64,000 nt of DNA from positions 11,688,441 through 11,752,440 of the forward strand of contig NC_134838.1 in NCBI RefSeq assembly GCF_965363235.1. The letters run 5' to 3'. Both the position numbers and the translations under genes were made by a program. Positions within the stretch are counted from its first letter, which is position 1, and each line of letters begins with the position of its first letter. Below, piece after piece: positions 1 to 11,127 of the stretch. The DNA comes from Mytilus galloprovincialis (taxonomy: Eukaryota; Mollusca; Bivalvia; Mytilida; Mytilidae). The notes under the pieces are model-generated. The model was not told the origin of the DNA, did no database searches, and worked only from the letters and a program-made list of their open reading frames with translations.

Positions 1-600
1 CTCGAATTAGACTTATCACCACATTTGTACATGATACATTATAATTAGCAGCATAATGGTTGTCACATGTGAAGCAGGATATGCTTGTCATTCCTAAAGA
101 CATCAACCTGGTATTTGGTGGGTTTCAAAGTTATATTTAAAGCTAGGGTATAACTTCGAGCTACCAGATCATTAATTCCTTTGGAAGTAATTCCAATCAT
201 ATTTTGTGAACAGTGATTCAAATTTTCAAACCACAAGTCAAACGTAGAATAACAAAACAGGAGTTTATCCGAGACACCTTTGTCTATGAACGCCAAAGTC
301 ACCAGATAATTACAAACTTCCTATTAGATGAACTGCGACCATTTCCGTGGGAAATTGATGTAAAGAACAACCCAAAGCCTTGCAACTAACATACCATACC
401 ACCTTGGATCAAATACAAAGCTTTTTAATGTGTGGTCTGTGTGGGTTTTTTTTTTTGTAATTTCATGTCAAATTTTAAGTTCTATATTTGACGACAATGT
501 CTCTACATACCAAAGATGTAGAAATTACCTAAGGGACATTAAAAACTCATAACTCATAAATAAGGGCAAGTGTAGTTTATCGATGTTTAGCTGTCATATA
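1..600. other. non-coding, nothing recognised
   Basis: No exon with splice signals or recognisable protein similarity was seen on either strand. Short open frames here are AT-rich chance frames. Confidence 0.5.
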
Positions 601-1040
601 TAAAAAAAAAAAGAAGATGTGGTATGATTGCCAATGAGACAACTATCCACAAAAGACCAAAATGACACAGACATTAACAACTATAGGTCACCGTACGGCC
701 TTCAACAATGAGCAAAGCCCATACCGCATAGTGAGCTATATGTCGACTAAGAAGACAAAGGTAACAAACCAAAACTGAGGGAATTGCATGAACTAAAAAA
801 AGGAACGAGACCACATGCCTTGACAAGGGAAGTTTCTCCTGCAAAGCATACAACACCAACCATGCAAATCGGTGGTGACAGTTTGGAAAAGGTAAAATCA
901 CAAAAATAATGAACTCCAAAGAAAATTCGAAACGGAAAGTCCCTAATCAAATGGCAAAATCAAAAGATAAAACACATCAAACGAATGGACAACAACTGTC
1001 ATATTGCTGACTTGGGACAGGAATTTTCGGGTATAAAAAG
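601..1040. repeat. dispersed mussel-type repeats, two abutting pieces
   Basis: The left part (about 601-760) is the reverse complement of the family seen at 5690-6035: GTGGTATGATTGCCAATGAG, then a segment about a GTACGGCCTTCAACAATGAG core. The right part (about 775-1040) shares the stretch AATCAAATGGCAAAA and the phrase TGACTTGG-ACAGG with 8070-8215. Neither piece carries a convincing ORF. The family identity is from memory; the similarity between copies is seen directly. Confidence 0.7.
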
Positions 1041-2400
1041 ATCATAGACTGAGAAAACATTTCACTAGTAAGTTAAGACACAAACCTATCTCTTCGGTCA
1101 ACAAATTCGTAATTGTGACTGTAAAGCTAATGTAATGTTAATTTCAGTCGTTCCCTGTTGGAGCCATTTTTGTGTAAGAATCACACCCGTATAGTGTGAA
1201 TATGCACAAACGTAACGTATAAATTGAGATACGAAAACGACACACATTGGACCAAAAAGATCAAGACATGAAGCAGACCTTCAATGTATCATTTTCTCAA
1301 TTTCCCTTAGATAAAAGCACAAATGGCAATATGGGTATTGTCTTTTATAAAAAAAACTTCCTTTTCACATTTTATGTTAAAACGAAGTAGGCCCATATTG
1401 GAGCAGGTAAGGTGATGTGCCCTATCTTTTCTGTAATAAAATGTTCCAATAGGGACCGAACATGTTGATTTGATAAGTTTTTACGGGTTTCCTTATTTCA
1501 AACTTAAATGAAGAAAACAAGTTTGGGTTTCTTTCCACAACACTATACTTGGATTATTGCTGAATACTTTAGCTGGTTCAGTACAAAAAGTATTAACACA
1601 AATGTAATATAACACCAATTGTGTCTACGTATGGAACATTCATGGTTTTCCAGTAATTGTGTATGAGCGTTCATAGTGAAAGTAAATCCGTAAAAGCGCC
1701 TCGGGCGAACGAAATTTATTGATTTTTTTTTCCTTTTGTGGTTTCATTTCAACGAGTATGCTGTTTTGTAAACTTTATGAACACTTCATAATATTAAATT
1801 TTACGCAGTTTTTATAGTTTGAAGTACCAGGTGTTTTTTTTTTTTAAAGTTCTGCTACCTGAAAGTACCATATCGTGAACTAGTTTGACGTGTCTTTCAA
1901 GTAGTTAAGTATTTGGCTTTCAGATCACACAATCTTACAATACGAACAATATGATAGCAATGAGAACCTATATCTTCATTATAGAAATACAAAATATAGG
2001 CTTTTAGTTTCAGACGCACGTTTAAAATAGTTAAAAAGATGAAAGATTTTACTAATTTTACTGCCGCAGCCTAATACAAATGATGTGTTCCATAAATTTC
2101 ATAGTGCTCTACTGAATGTAACAGCATTCCGTAAGACTTCTTTCCATGTTAAACTTTTTCTAAAACGATAGGAAACTCGAGAGTTTCTAAGATACTGACA
2201 TGCTTTTTCAATTATTTGAAACAACAAACAGAATGTTGATTTTAAGGCTACTTAGAATTTAAAGATAAATATACATTATCATTTACCATTCATTAGTGCA
2301 AAAAATAATCTGAGATTCTTGAAATAAAAAGAGCATATTACATTCCTTCACTGGCATCTCAGACTGACAGTCTAATTTAAAAGTTTTCTATGAATTTCAG
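1041..2400. other. non-coding upstream of the coiled-coil gene
   Basis: No coding exon was recognised. The stretch ends with TTTTCTATGAATTTCAG at 2384-2400, a plausible 3' splice site just before the coiled-coil ORF. That ORF may therefore have an upstream non-coding exon, possibly outside the window or in this stretch. Confidence 0.45.
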
Positions 2401-2415
2401 TAACAGTAGTAGTGG

Positions 2416-3069
2416 ATGAAAAAGGAAAAATATTTACTACGCAAAATGGAAGAAGAACTTACTACTTTAAAGACAAAGCTGATAGATGTAGAAAATGATC
2501 TGGCAAAGATCGTTAAAAGGCGAACAGAGCTGTTGGAAGAACTTGATAGGCAAGGGGAATCTGCAGATGGTAAACTTAAAAAAGACGTACGACACATCCA
2601 CCATGACGTCACACGTAAAGAAGGTGATATATTTTTATTGAAAAAGAGAATCAAACAAATTACGTATAAACTGGAAATAGCGGCTAAACTAAGTAAACTA
2701 GAACTTGATGATGATATAACTGATTTAAAGAAAATGTTGAATGACGTAAGCGGCCGTCTTAAAGTAAACAAACAAAAAGCAGTTGAGACATTTGACAATA
2801 TTCAAAAAATTCAAGCAGAAGGTGCAGAGCTAGCAAAAGGAATAGAGGAGTCAAGACAAAAAGCAATGGACGAATGTGATATTCGAACAGACAAACTGAT
2901 GGCACGTCTGGATGTGCGACAAGACTTTGTTGACCAAAAGAGAGCTGAAATAAGTGGCATAAGGCGTGCTTCTGGAATTCCTGATCCTGCCGAATTGGCA
3001 GAAATAAGAAGATTGGCAGCATTACATGACTCTGCCCGTGCTGCGAATGATGATGAGGATGACGATTGA
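2416..3069 (+). CDS. coiled-coil protein of unknown family, 217 aa
   Basis: An uninterrupted 217-codon frame, unusually long for this AT-rich window. The protein is very rich in Lys, Glu, Asp, Arg and Leu. It has heptad-like spacing over about residues 5-55 and 60-150 (for example MEEELTTLKTKLIDVENDL), few prolines before residue 188, and an acidic C-terminus ending NDDEDDD. No signal peptide or membrane segment is visible. The start is the first ATG, with an in-frame TAG two codons upstream. A likely splice acceptor ends at 2400, so the coding part appears to sit in a single, probably last, exon. A candidate AATAAA lies near 3664. The composition suggests a cytoplasmic or nuclear scaffold-like rod, but I do not recognise the family and infer no function. 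It could also be an intronless retrocopy. Confidence 0.75.
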   Translation: MKKEKYLLRKMEEELTTLKTKLIDVENDLAKIVKRRTELLEELDRQGESADGKLKKDVRHIHHDVTRKEGDIFLLKKRIKQITYKLEIAAKLSKLELDDDITDLKKMLNDVSGRLKVNKQKAVETFDNIQKIQAEGAELAKGIEESRQKAMDECDIRTDKLMARLDVRQDFVDQKRAEISGIRRASGIPDPAELAEIRRLAALHDSARAANDDEDDD

Positions 3070-4825
3070 TTGTTCAAGATTTGACCAGTGTGTTCCCCTT
3101 TGTTTTATATGATTTTATAGCATGGAAGTATACTAATGGAATCGGACAACATATTTCGATTGCATCATTGTATGCTATTTCAAAACAACTATTCGTTGCC
3201 TTTAGTGTGTTTGATAATTATGTGACGTAAAAATTATTCACCAGTGTCTTATTAGTGCACAATTAAAAAGCTACAACCACTATACTCTATATGCCTCTTA
3301 TATGGATCTACAGGTATTTTAACATTATTCATCTAACGGTGACAACGTCATTGGCTAGATAGAGTCAATTGTCTTTTGTGGTTAATTTTTCGTTTGAACA
3401 TTGAATGCATGAATGTGTTGTCGTATTTGATTGTGTTTTTTTTTCTGAACGGGAAAGTTTCAGTGATCAGAGGGTAAGAATATATGGGTTAACACAGAGT
3501 ACTTTCTACATGGTTATGCCATTCAAATATTAACCGTATTTTTCATTTGTAAATAATACATGTATTTTCCATTAGTCAAATTTTGCAATTTTCAAAACAG
3601 GAGCAAATGATTATCAATTTGAATTATTCTGTTTTATGCCATGAAATGTTTTAATGGATTTCAAAATAAATTTTACTGCAGAAATAAGTCTAAATTATTC
3701 CGTACGACTACAACTGCACTATACGCAAGTGTGTTTAGGTTATTCAAGTACATAAAGTCGTTTCTTTAATAGAATTACCATTATTTGATATTTTTTCTTC
3801 GATTGCCTTTTTGAATAACAGTGCGTTTAAGGTTATCTGTTTTTATCACCCTGAGACTGTTAAATTTAGAATTAATTAAGACAGATTAGAATACTTTCCA
3901 AGTGCCCATACGGAAAATACAACAAATTATAGCTGTAAGTGTATGCCAAACAATGATAACATCAACACTTGCAGATTCACCATAGGTGCAAAAGTCGAGT
4001 TACAATCTTTATAGGTTTGTTTGAAGTCGAAGAAACATTTTATGGGTCCAGGTACTAAACTTTACCAAAAATATGTCTGCCCAAGGGATATAATCAATAA
4101 AGCTGTTGTATGTTTCAAGCGATATATTATCCGAAAAAACAAGCACTATCATGACCAGTAGATACATTGCTACTGCGACCTTGACTTTAAACCTAATGAC
4201 CTCAAAATTGATAGCGGGGACTTTTTTTCGAAACAAAGCAGACTATCCACCAAATATTGTTAAAGAGAAGAAAATATTATTCTGATAAGAAACTTTATCA
4301 AATATTTCAGTCTATGTTCATGTATATGTATTGTGATCTTTTGTCCATTGATAAAGATTCAAACTGAATGTTGACCTCGCGGACGACCGACGACATTAAT
4401 CATATTATTAGCTATGAAAGTAAAATGGATAATTTAGAAGTATATTTATCATTATGCATATTAAATTGGTGTGTGTCAAGAGTCTTATCAGTGATTTTGC
4501 CGAAAGAGTATTTTTTTGTGATTGTCATATTATTAAATTCAATAAAATTTTATAGAGAGGGTAGCAACATATGTTCATTTTAGCAGTATTAATTTATTTT
4601 TTCATTTTATGTGTACCCACCATTCTTTTTTAACTACTGATTAAATTCCTATTATCAGTCATTTTAAGCCTTTGTTATTATTTCAAAAACTCAAACCTCG
4701 CTAAAGCTCCTATTGGTCAAAGGAGAGTGAGGCCGGACAGCAGAATTGAAGTAGAAGTCAGAGAGTAAAACAGAATGTGCTTGGTTCAAGTAGGCCAACG
4801 ACAAAATCTCAATAAGATATTATCT
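3070..4825. other. non-coding, nothing recognised
   Basis: This is 3'-flanking sequence of the coiled-coil ORF followed by AT-rich DNA. Frames of 71-75 codons on both strands are hydrophobic and low in complexity, with no splice signals or similarity that I recognise. Confidence 0.5.
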
Positions 4826-5530
4826 AATGAAGGCAACAGTAGTATACCGATGTTCAAAAGTCATAAATCTATTGAGAGAAAACAAATCTGAGTTACAAAC
4901 TGAAACCGAGGGAAACAGATCGACTAGAGGTTAATCCGATGGTATCACGATTACCAGTAACCTAACTATGTAGAAATCGATGATTGTATCCACCATCAAA
5001 GATGTGTACTATATTTAAAAAAAAGCCTATCAAATATTAAGTTAAATATTATTTTGCATTTGGCACTGACTAGTTACCTTTAAATCTGCAAGACAAAAAA
5101 GAGCCGAAAGAAACCAAACATATTCATATACTTAAGTAAAAACCAAATTGACAAAGCCATGGCAAAAGACGAAAAACAACCGAAATACAAGCAACAGCAG
5201 AATACAACACACAACATATAAACTAAAAACTGAGCAACAAAAACCCTTTCCCTAAAAAAAAAAACAAAGCAATAAAATCATACAAGCAAGCAAGAAACAA
5301 TAAATGGAGTGATCTCAGGTACCCCGGAATGGTAAATACATGACTCTGATACCCGATGTATGGCTCATGTAATTACAAACCAAGTGAATGAATGGATGAA
5401 TGAAAGAATAAGTCTTATTCTGTAGGTCACATTCGATCAAAAGAGGACGGCGTTGTGATAACTGGATTGTATACGTCGTCATCTGTCAAACAAGGTGTAA
5501 TATTAAAAACGGTTATCGTCATGTCTGTAA
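4826..5530 (+). repeat. dispersed repeat, same family as 8070-8555 and 38780-39040
   Basis: It begins with AGGCAACAGTAGTATACCG, which is repeated at about 38784. It also contains a TGTAGGTCACATTCG-like segment (about 5421-5436) matched by GGTAGGTCACATTCG near 8475. No ORF is conserved between copies. Confidence 0.65.
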
Positions 5531-5689
5531 ATAAATAAGATGATGTGGTATGATTACTGGACAACTCTCGTCTAAAGAGCAATTGACGCAGGAATTAAAC
5601 ACTGTAGGTCTGTTTTAATGACGTAACATAATGATATGTTCTTATAAAATAATGATTCGTTCTTATGCTGTACTTTAACACCATTGTCC

Positions 5690-6035
5690 CAGGTAAGTGC
5701 AGGATTGGGATCCCGGCCAACATGTTTAACCCTGCCTCATTCTGTATGTATGTGTCTGTCCCAAATCAGGAGCCTGTAATTCAGTGGTTGTCGTTTGTTG
5801 ATGTGTTACATATTTGTTTTTCAATGATTTTTTGTACGCAAATTAGGCCGTAAGTTTTCTCGTCTGAACTGTTTTACATTTGTCATTTCGGGGTCTTTTA
5901 TAGCTGACTATGCAATATGGACTTTGCTCATTGTTGAAGACCATACGGTGGCCTATAGTTGTTAACTACTGTGTCATTTTGTCTCTTGTGGAGACTTGTT
6001 TCGTTAGCAATCATATCACATCTTCTTTTTTTATA
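5690..6035 (+). repeat. dispersed repeat (ATTGGCAATCATACCACATC family)
   Basis: A near full-length copy in the orientation ending AGCAATCATATCACATCTTC. It contains AGGAGCCTGTAATTCAGTGG, GGTCTTTTATAGCTGACTAT and CTCATTGTTGAAGACC. Partial copies lie at 601-760 (-), 6635-6760 (+), 32640-32840 (+), 37577-37790 (-), 42868-42975 (+), 53515-53720 (-) and 58960-59190 (+). It is the most frequent dispersed repeat in the window. Confidence 0.75.
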
Positions 6036-6634
6036 TACATAAATCGAACCATAGACTCTGTTTTTAGTATATGTTTTTGGTATATATCATTTAAAGTAGT
6101 GTTCAAGAGCCTGTAGTTAAGGTGGCTGGGGTGTCTTCCTCCATCTTGGATTTTGAAGAAGCAGATATCTTTGGTCAAGATATTTGATGAAAAGTGCAAA
6201 TTTTGAGAGTTGTTAGTAATTTATGTACAAGACTTTTGTTAAATATAGAAAATTGTGTGGTTTATCATAATTACAGCTGTAATTTCTCAAAAACACCTTG
6301 TGTTTGATTCGATTTTTTTTTCAACTTTGCCAAATAAGGAGAGATAACTCAGATAAAGATTTTTTATAATAGGAAGTGTTATGAATGTAGCAAGAAAGCA
6401 TGTGAATAAGGGCAATCTTCTCACATTTTATCTTAAAGTTCTGATAGTACGTTTTCTTTTTATCACACAAAGTTTGATTTTCCATGCATAATCCATACAA
6501 AATCTGACAATTTTGCACAACCTGTAGCGTGAAAAAAAGTCCGGTGACCCATATTTTTTAATATATTTTTGAAAAAAAGTATGATAAAAACTTACCTTGA
6601 CAAGTTATCAAAAAATTCTATCAATTCTAATTAA

Positions 6635-6760
6635 GACGGGGCCTTTTATAGCTGACCATATGGTATCCGGTTTTCGCATTGTTGAAGGCCGTATAGTTGC
6701 CTCTAATTACTTATATCCACTTCATTTGAACTTTGGTAAATATAGTTGTCTTATTGTCGA
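6635..6760 (+). repeat. partial copy of the ATTGGCAATCATACCACATC family
   Basis: GGGGCCTTTTATAGCTGACC followed by CATTGTTGAAGGCCGTATAG matches the 3' half of 5690-6035. Confidence 0.65.
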
Positions 6761-6796
6761 TCATCAATCAATCTTACCACAATTCACCATAATCAT

Positions 6797-7010
6797 ATCA
6801 TAGAAGAAAAAATAGCTTTGTAGCCTGTAAAACGTCCATTTGTGATTTTGCTTCCGCTATACCAACTAGATAATACTAGACACCAAAAACGAAATTTCAT
6901 GATAGAAAGACAAATTGTAAATGAGCGTTTTTCGCTCATTTTATTAGATTCCAGAATATACTTGTTTTAATATATAAGCTGTTGTACAAAGAGACAGAAC
7001 TCAATTTAAT
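6797..7010 (+). repeat. first copy of a local ~210-bp direct duplication
   Basis: It starts CATAGAAGAAAAAATAGCTT and ends AAGCTGTTGTACAAAGAGAC; both ends are matched exactly by 7567-7767. It contains a perfect hairpin, ATGAGCG-TTTTT-CGCTCAT, near 6920. Confidence 0.8.
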
Positions 7011-7566
7011 TACTAATTTCAAAAAAAAAATCTCACAGGTGCGAAATGTAGAGTGAAATCATATAATAACTTGAACATGATGTTACAAATAAAAATACGT
7101 AATAAAAATTTGATTCTAACTAAGGTTTAGAAAATCGTTTCATCTATACAGGAAAAAAAAAAAACTCTTCTTCAAATAAATATCTCTTGATGTGGTATTT
7201 TAAGAAATTACTACTAATGCACATGTGTTAAAAATTTACATTTTATCAAAAACTGAATTACTTATTCACTATCTTACATATACACACACTAGACTGTGTT
7301 TTTCCTGTTAAAATCAAATTACATTATTGATGTGTGAAGAAAGCTCATTCATGCTTAATTTTAAGTTATTTTTTACTTTGATAGCAATAATATCAAATAC
7401 GATGTTGAATATGTCTTCCACGAAAAAGCTTCAAAACCAAGAACTAAATTACAAAAGTTCACAAATACACCTTAGATGTTGCTTATGGCACGAACAATAT
7501 ACAAATTATTAGAGAAAATAAATCCGGTTCTTCATTATTCCGAAAACAATGTTTTACCTCTTTTAT

Positions 7567-7767
7567 ATCATAGAAGAAAAAATAGCTTTGTAGCTCGTAA
7601 AACGTCGACTTTTGATTTTTTGTTCGCTACCAATTAGATAAAACTAGACTCCAAAAACGAAATTTCGTGATAGAAAGACACATTGTAATTGAGCATTTAT
7701 CGATCATTTTATGTGTTTCCAGAATATACTTGTTTTAATATATAAGCTGTTGTACAAAGAGACATTG
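7567..7767 (+). repeat. second copy of the ~210-bp direct duplication
   Basis: Same ends as 6797-7010, about 770 bp downstream, with scattered substitutions and small gaps. The hairpin arms are mutated here (GAGCATTTATCGATC). Confidence 0.8.
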
Positions 7768-8069
7768 TTAGTTAATGTCGTCCTACCTATTCTTCGTGTT
7801 TCCAAAGTTGCCTATAAGCTAACAATTAACATTTGTCATGTGCATGTTGTTGTAGTTTCTTTATGTTACGTTACAACTTGATCTTTCACGACTTATTACT
7901 ACAATACTACATGTAGTAATTTATATCCAATCCTTACATTATCTATATTAGTATCGATGGCCACCATGTCTGCAAAATTACACACAGACTACATCTAATA
8001 GTTTTCAAAGAAGATTTTGACCAATGACCAATATTTACTGATATCTGCAGTATAAATTAAAATTAAAAA

Positions 8070-8555
8070 AAATACTGAACTCCGAAGAAAATTCAAAACG
8101 GTAAGTCCATAATCAAATGGCAAAACCTAAATCTCAAACACATCAAAGGAATGCATGACAACTGTCATAATCCTGACTTGGTACAGGCATTTTCTTATGT
8201 AGAAAATGGTGGATTGAACCTAGTTTTTATAGCGCTAACCCTCTCACTTGTACGACTGTCGCATCAAATTCCATTATATTGATAACGTAGCGTGAACAAA
8301 ACAAACAGACACGATAGGTTAAAAAGTAACAAATAGGGATACAACAGCAACACAATCCCCACCGAAAACTAGGGGTGATTTCAGGTGCTCCAGAAGGGTA
8401 AGCAGATCTTGCTCCACATGTGGCACCTGTCGTGTTGCTCATGTTATTACAAATCAAATAAATTAGTATTATTCGGTAGGTCACATTCGTGAAAAGGGAA
8501 ATTGGTTGTAGTTACGACATAAGGAAAATATCCGAAATCATCTGTATAACGGATA
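8070..8555 (+). repeat. dispersed repeat, family of 4826-5530
   Basis: It contains ATCAAATGGCAAAA, CTGACTTGGTACAGGCATTT and the GGTAGGTCACATTCG segment. The 85-codon frame on the minus strand within it is a by-product of the repeat. Confidence 0.65.
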
Positions 8556-8758
8556 TTCCATAACGGTCATAGATGTTGTTGTTTGGCGATAGAAAATTTG
8601 AATGTCAGGGTTGTTTAAAAATAATAAACTATATTACATATATTAAATGCACATAATGAAAGACTTAAATCGGTTTAACTTGTGAATATATTGACTATTT
8701 ATAAAAATAAAAATGTGTTCTCCACATAAGTATCCCTGATCATTAACTCATAACATGA

Positions 8759-9127
8759 TCAAATAATGTCATCATTATCAAACAAATCTATTGGTATCCT
8801 GTTAAAATCGGTGTGAACATGTGCCATCGTAGAATTGTATGTTGATATGTTTGAGATATCTTCATCGATAAAATCATCGTCTTCGTTATCAACTTGAAAT
8901 CGATTAACTACTTGTGCTGTGCTTTCCGGTGCAAAACCTATTTTTGAAGAAGTCATTACATTGGCTGCCATTTCACTTCTGCCAGATTTTTGTATTGAAC
9001 TACTTGACACGGTATTTGCGTGACAAGAATTTCTTGAGGTAGATCCTTCCTGTCTAATATTCTGAACTCGAGCCGAAGAAGAGCCGTGCTCTCTAGAGGA
9101 CACAATTCCTCCTTCTGGGTTCATCCC
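8759..9127 (-). CDS. terminal coding exon of a Dpy-30-motif gene
   Basis: This minus-strand exon follows a good 3' splice site: GTTTTG then TTTTTAG directly before GGG ATG, with exon phase 0. It encodes about 122 residues and then a stop. The segment is Ser/Thr/Asn-rich and polar (SSREHGSSSARVQNIRQEG). An acidic stretch, VDNEDDDFIDEDISNIS, sits in the second half, and the protein ends IPIDLFDNDDII. No folded domain is recognised; it looks like a disordered tail. The upstream exon at 10423-10571 ends in phase 0 at a consensus donor, so the two join in frame to give ...LYKSK-GMNPEGG.... The pairing is inferred from strand, phase and order. The AUG right after the acceptor could also serve as an initiator in another transcript. 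Confidence 0.6.
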   Translation of the reverse strand, partial: GMNPEGGIVSSREHGSSSARVQNIRQEGSTSRNSCHANTVSSSSIQKSGRSEMAANVMTSSKIGFAPESTAQVVNRFQVDNEDDDFIDEDISNISTYNSTMAHVHTDFNRIPIDLFDNDDII

Positions 9128-9604
9128 CTAAAAACAAAACATAAGTTGTTAAACTACAACTAAAGGTTTATTGATTGATAACTGAAATGGTAAAGTATTT
9201 TATTTGTCTATACAAATGGATGACCAACGTCAAAGTCAAGATAATGTTGAAAATTTCCCCTAGTCTTTGGCTTCAGAATTAGTGGACAACTAATTTGTAC
9301 ATGGTAGGTATATTAACGTCTAGTGGCAATTTGGGTATGTATAATGTATTTCAAATTGCATTTATTAATCATAATTATTCCGAGTTTTTTTTATATTTAT
9401 CTATGCCATTTTTTTCAAAATCCGGCAGCTGACCTTTCAGACTCTGCCTATTGAAAAGGAATTACCCCACTTTTTCGATTTAATGATTGATCATTATTTG
9501 AAAATATTTCATAAACATATATTCAGGAGGTGAACAAATTGAAAATATAATAGGTGGGTTCTACAAAATGTTTGCCTGACAACTCTGGGGTCAATCACCG
9601 ACAT

Positions 9605-10480
9605 TTGACTTGTACAACCAGTGGGCCAGATACTCTATCCTGAACCCATTAAGCACATACCTTTGACATTTACAGCCAGTGGGCCTGATACTCTATCCTG
9701 AACCCTTTGAGTACATACCTTTGACTTGTACAGCTAGTGGGCCAGATACTCTATCCTGAACCCTTTAATCATATACCTTTGACTTGTACAGCCAGTGGGT
9801 CAGATACTCTATCCTGAACCCTTTGAGTACATACCTTTGACTTGTACAGCTAGTGGGCCAGATAATCTATTCTGAACCCTTTGAGTACATACATTTGACT
9901 TGTACAGCCAGTGGGCTAGATACTCTATTCTGAACCCCCTTTGTGAACATACCTTTGAATTGTACATCCAGTGGGCAAGATTCTCTATCCTGAACCCTTT
10001 GTGAACATACATATGACATGTACAGCCAGTGGGCTAGATACTCTATCCTGAACCCCCTTTGTGAACATACCTTTGACTTGTACATCCAGTGGGCAAGATT
10101 CTCTATCCTGAACCCTTTGTGAACATACTTTTGACTTGTACAGCCAGTGGACCAGACACTCTATCCTGAACCCTTTGTGAACATACCTTTGACTTGTACA
10201 GCCAGTGGGCAAGATTTTCTATCCTGAACCCTTGGTCAGTGAACATACAATGACTTGTACAGTCAGTGGGCCAGATTCTCTACCCTCTTTAACCCTTTGT
10301 GAACATGCCTTTGACTAGTACAGCCAGTGGACCAGATACTCCATCCCGAACCCTTTACGTAATACCTTTACCTATACAGCCAGTGGGCTAGATACTCTAT
10401 AACAAACCCTTTGTGTACATACCTTTGACTTGTACAGCCAGTGGGCCAGATACTCTATCGGGTCTCTAGGTCTGCTTTCT
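9605..10480 (-). repeat. 58-bp minisatellite derived from an exon end plus its 5' splice site
   Basis: There are fifteen tandem units with spacing of 54-62 bp, counted by the CCAGTGGGC-like core at 9619 through 10438. On the minus strand a typical unit reads AGAGTATCTGGCCCACTGGC, TGTACAAGTCAAAG, GTATGTNCACAAAGGG. The right-most unit (about 10418-10460) is the true 3' end of the Dpy-30 exon, including residues [12 protein letters not shown] and the donor AAAG/GTATGT. The other fourteen repeat this coding end and donor within the intron. Many units keep AAAGGTATGT; some are damaged (for example AAAGGCATGT near 10305). Open minus-strand frames of 67-75 codons across the array are read-through of these units. 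Confidence 0.9.
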
Positions 10481-10571
10481 ATTATTTCGGCCAATGCCCA
10501 TGACAAAGGTTCGCCAAGGTGTTGCCTTACATATTCTCCGTAATGTACATCACCTTTTAAATAGAACGTAG
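10423..10571 (-). CDS. exon encoding a Dpy-30 (DYDC-like) motif
   Basis: The minus-strand frame gives [17 protein letters not shown], then [15 protein letters not shown], then [15 protein letters not shown]. This fits the Dpy-30 motif (a helical dimerisation and docking motif) in the form found in DYDC1/DYDC2: a ...LG..L..ALAE....RP.DPIEYLA.WLYK pattern. In known proteins the motif binds amphipathic helices in ciliary or chromatin complexes. The donor at 10422/10421 is AAAG/GTATGT. The acceptor is uncertain: AG before 10571 or before 10553 both keep the frame, and an in-frame stop lies just upstream. There is no Met in frame, so an upstream exon must exist. A 45-bp segment at 10904-10948 bounded by AG and GT is a weak candidate, but its phase does not match. 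Confidence 0.75.
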
Positions 10572-11127
10572 CTATTTAAAGATCTTTAAATGTAGTGATA
10601 ACATTTTCGCTTTATAAATCAACTTAGACATAACGTGAAGGAGCTTATATATAATGAATCATGAAGGAATGCTTACAAACAGAATAACCCAATTTGCTTG
10701 TAGCTTAGAAAATACAGATCTTTGAAGAAATGTCAAAAATTATAAAAAGAAAATAAAGTTAGTGAAAAGGAACATTGCAGTGTAACTGACCACAAGATGT
10801 AAGTTGGGACAAGTAGATACGTATTAGCTATCATGCTCTAGTTCCAAATTAAGTAAATGTTGTTTCCTTATTTTACTGCTAAATTAAATAAAAGATTAAA
10901 TACCTCTACTCCTTTCTTCCATGTGGTGTTACAACATTCCCCATATTTCTATAACAGAAACCGTACATGAGCAGGTTCGTTGTCAATATAAATAAAAAAA
11001 TGTACACTTCCGGTGATTTAACCTTTAATCTTTTAAAAGTTGTAAGTGGCGGTTCGATTTAAAAAAAAAAAGAATCCCGTCAGAACATTTCACAGCAAGA
11101 TTACTATGGCTACTTACAATAAAATAG
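10572..11127. other. intronic or 5' region of the Dpy-30 gene
   Basis: No certain exon. The segment 10904-10948 (-) has TTTCTGTTATAG upstream, GTATTT downstream and an open frame beginning KYGECC. It is in the wrong phase to join the Dpy-30 exon and is listed only as a possibility. Confidence 0.35.

Noticed and set aside
2397-3077. Minus-strand frames of 87-133 codons opposite the coiled-coil ORF
   Set aside because: They are serine/leucine-rich antisense shadows of the Lys/Glu/Asp-rich coding frame.
9809-10212. Minus-strand frames of 67-75 codons with repeated [11 protein letters not shown]-like peptides
   Set aside because: They are read-through of the 58-bp array across both exon-derived and intron-derived parts. 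The unit length is not a constant multiple of three and no start is supported. Only 10423-10571 has the full motif.
10904-10948. 45-bp minus-strand segment bounded by AG and GT as an upstream Dpy-30 exon
   Set aside because: It would leave phase 0, whereas the next exon needs one base from its predecessor; there is no similarity support.
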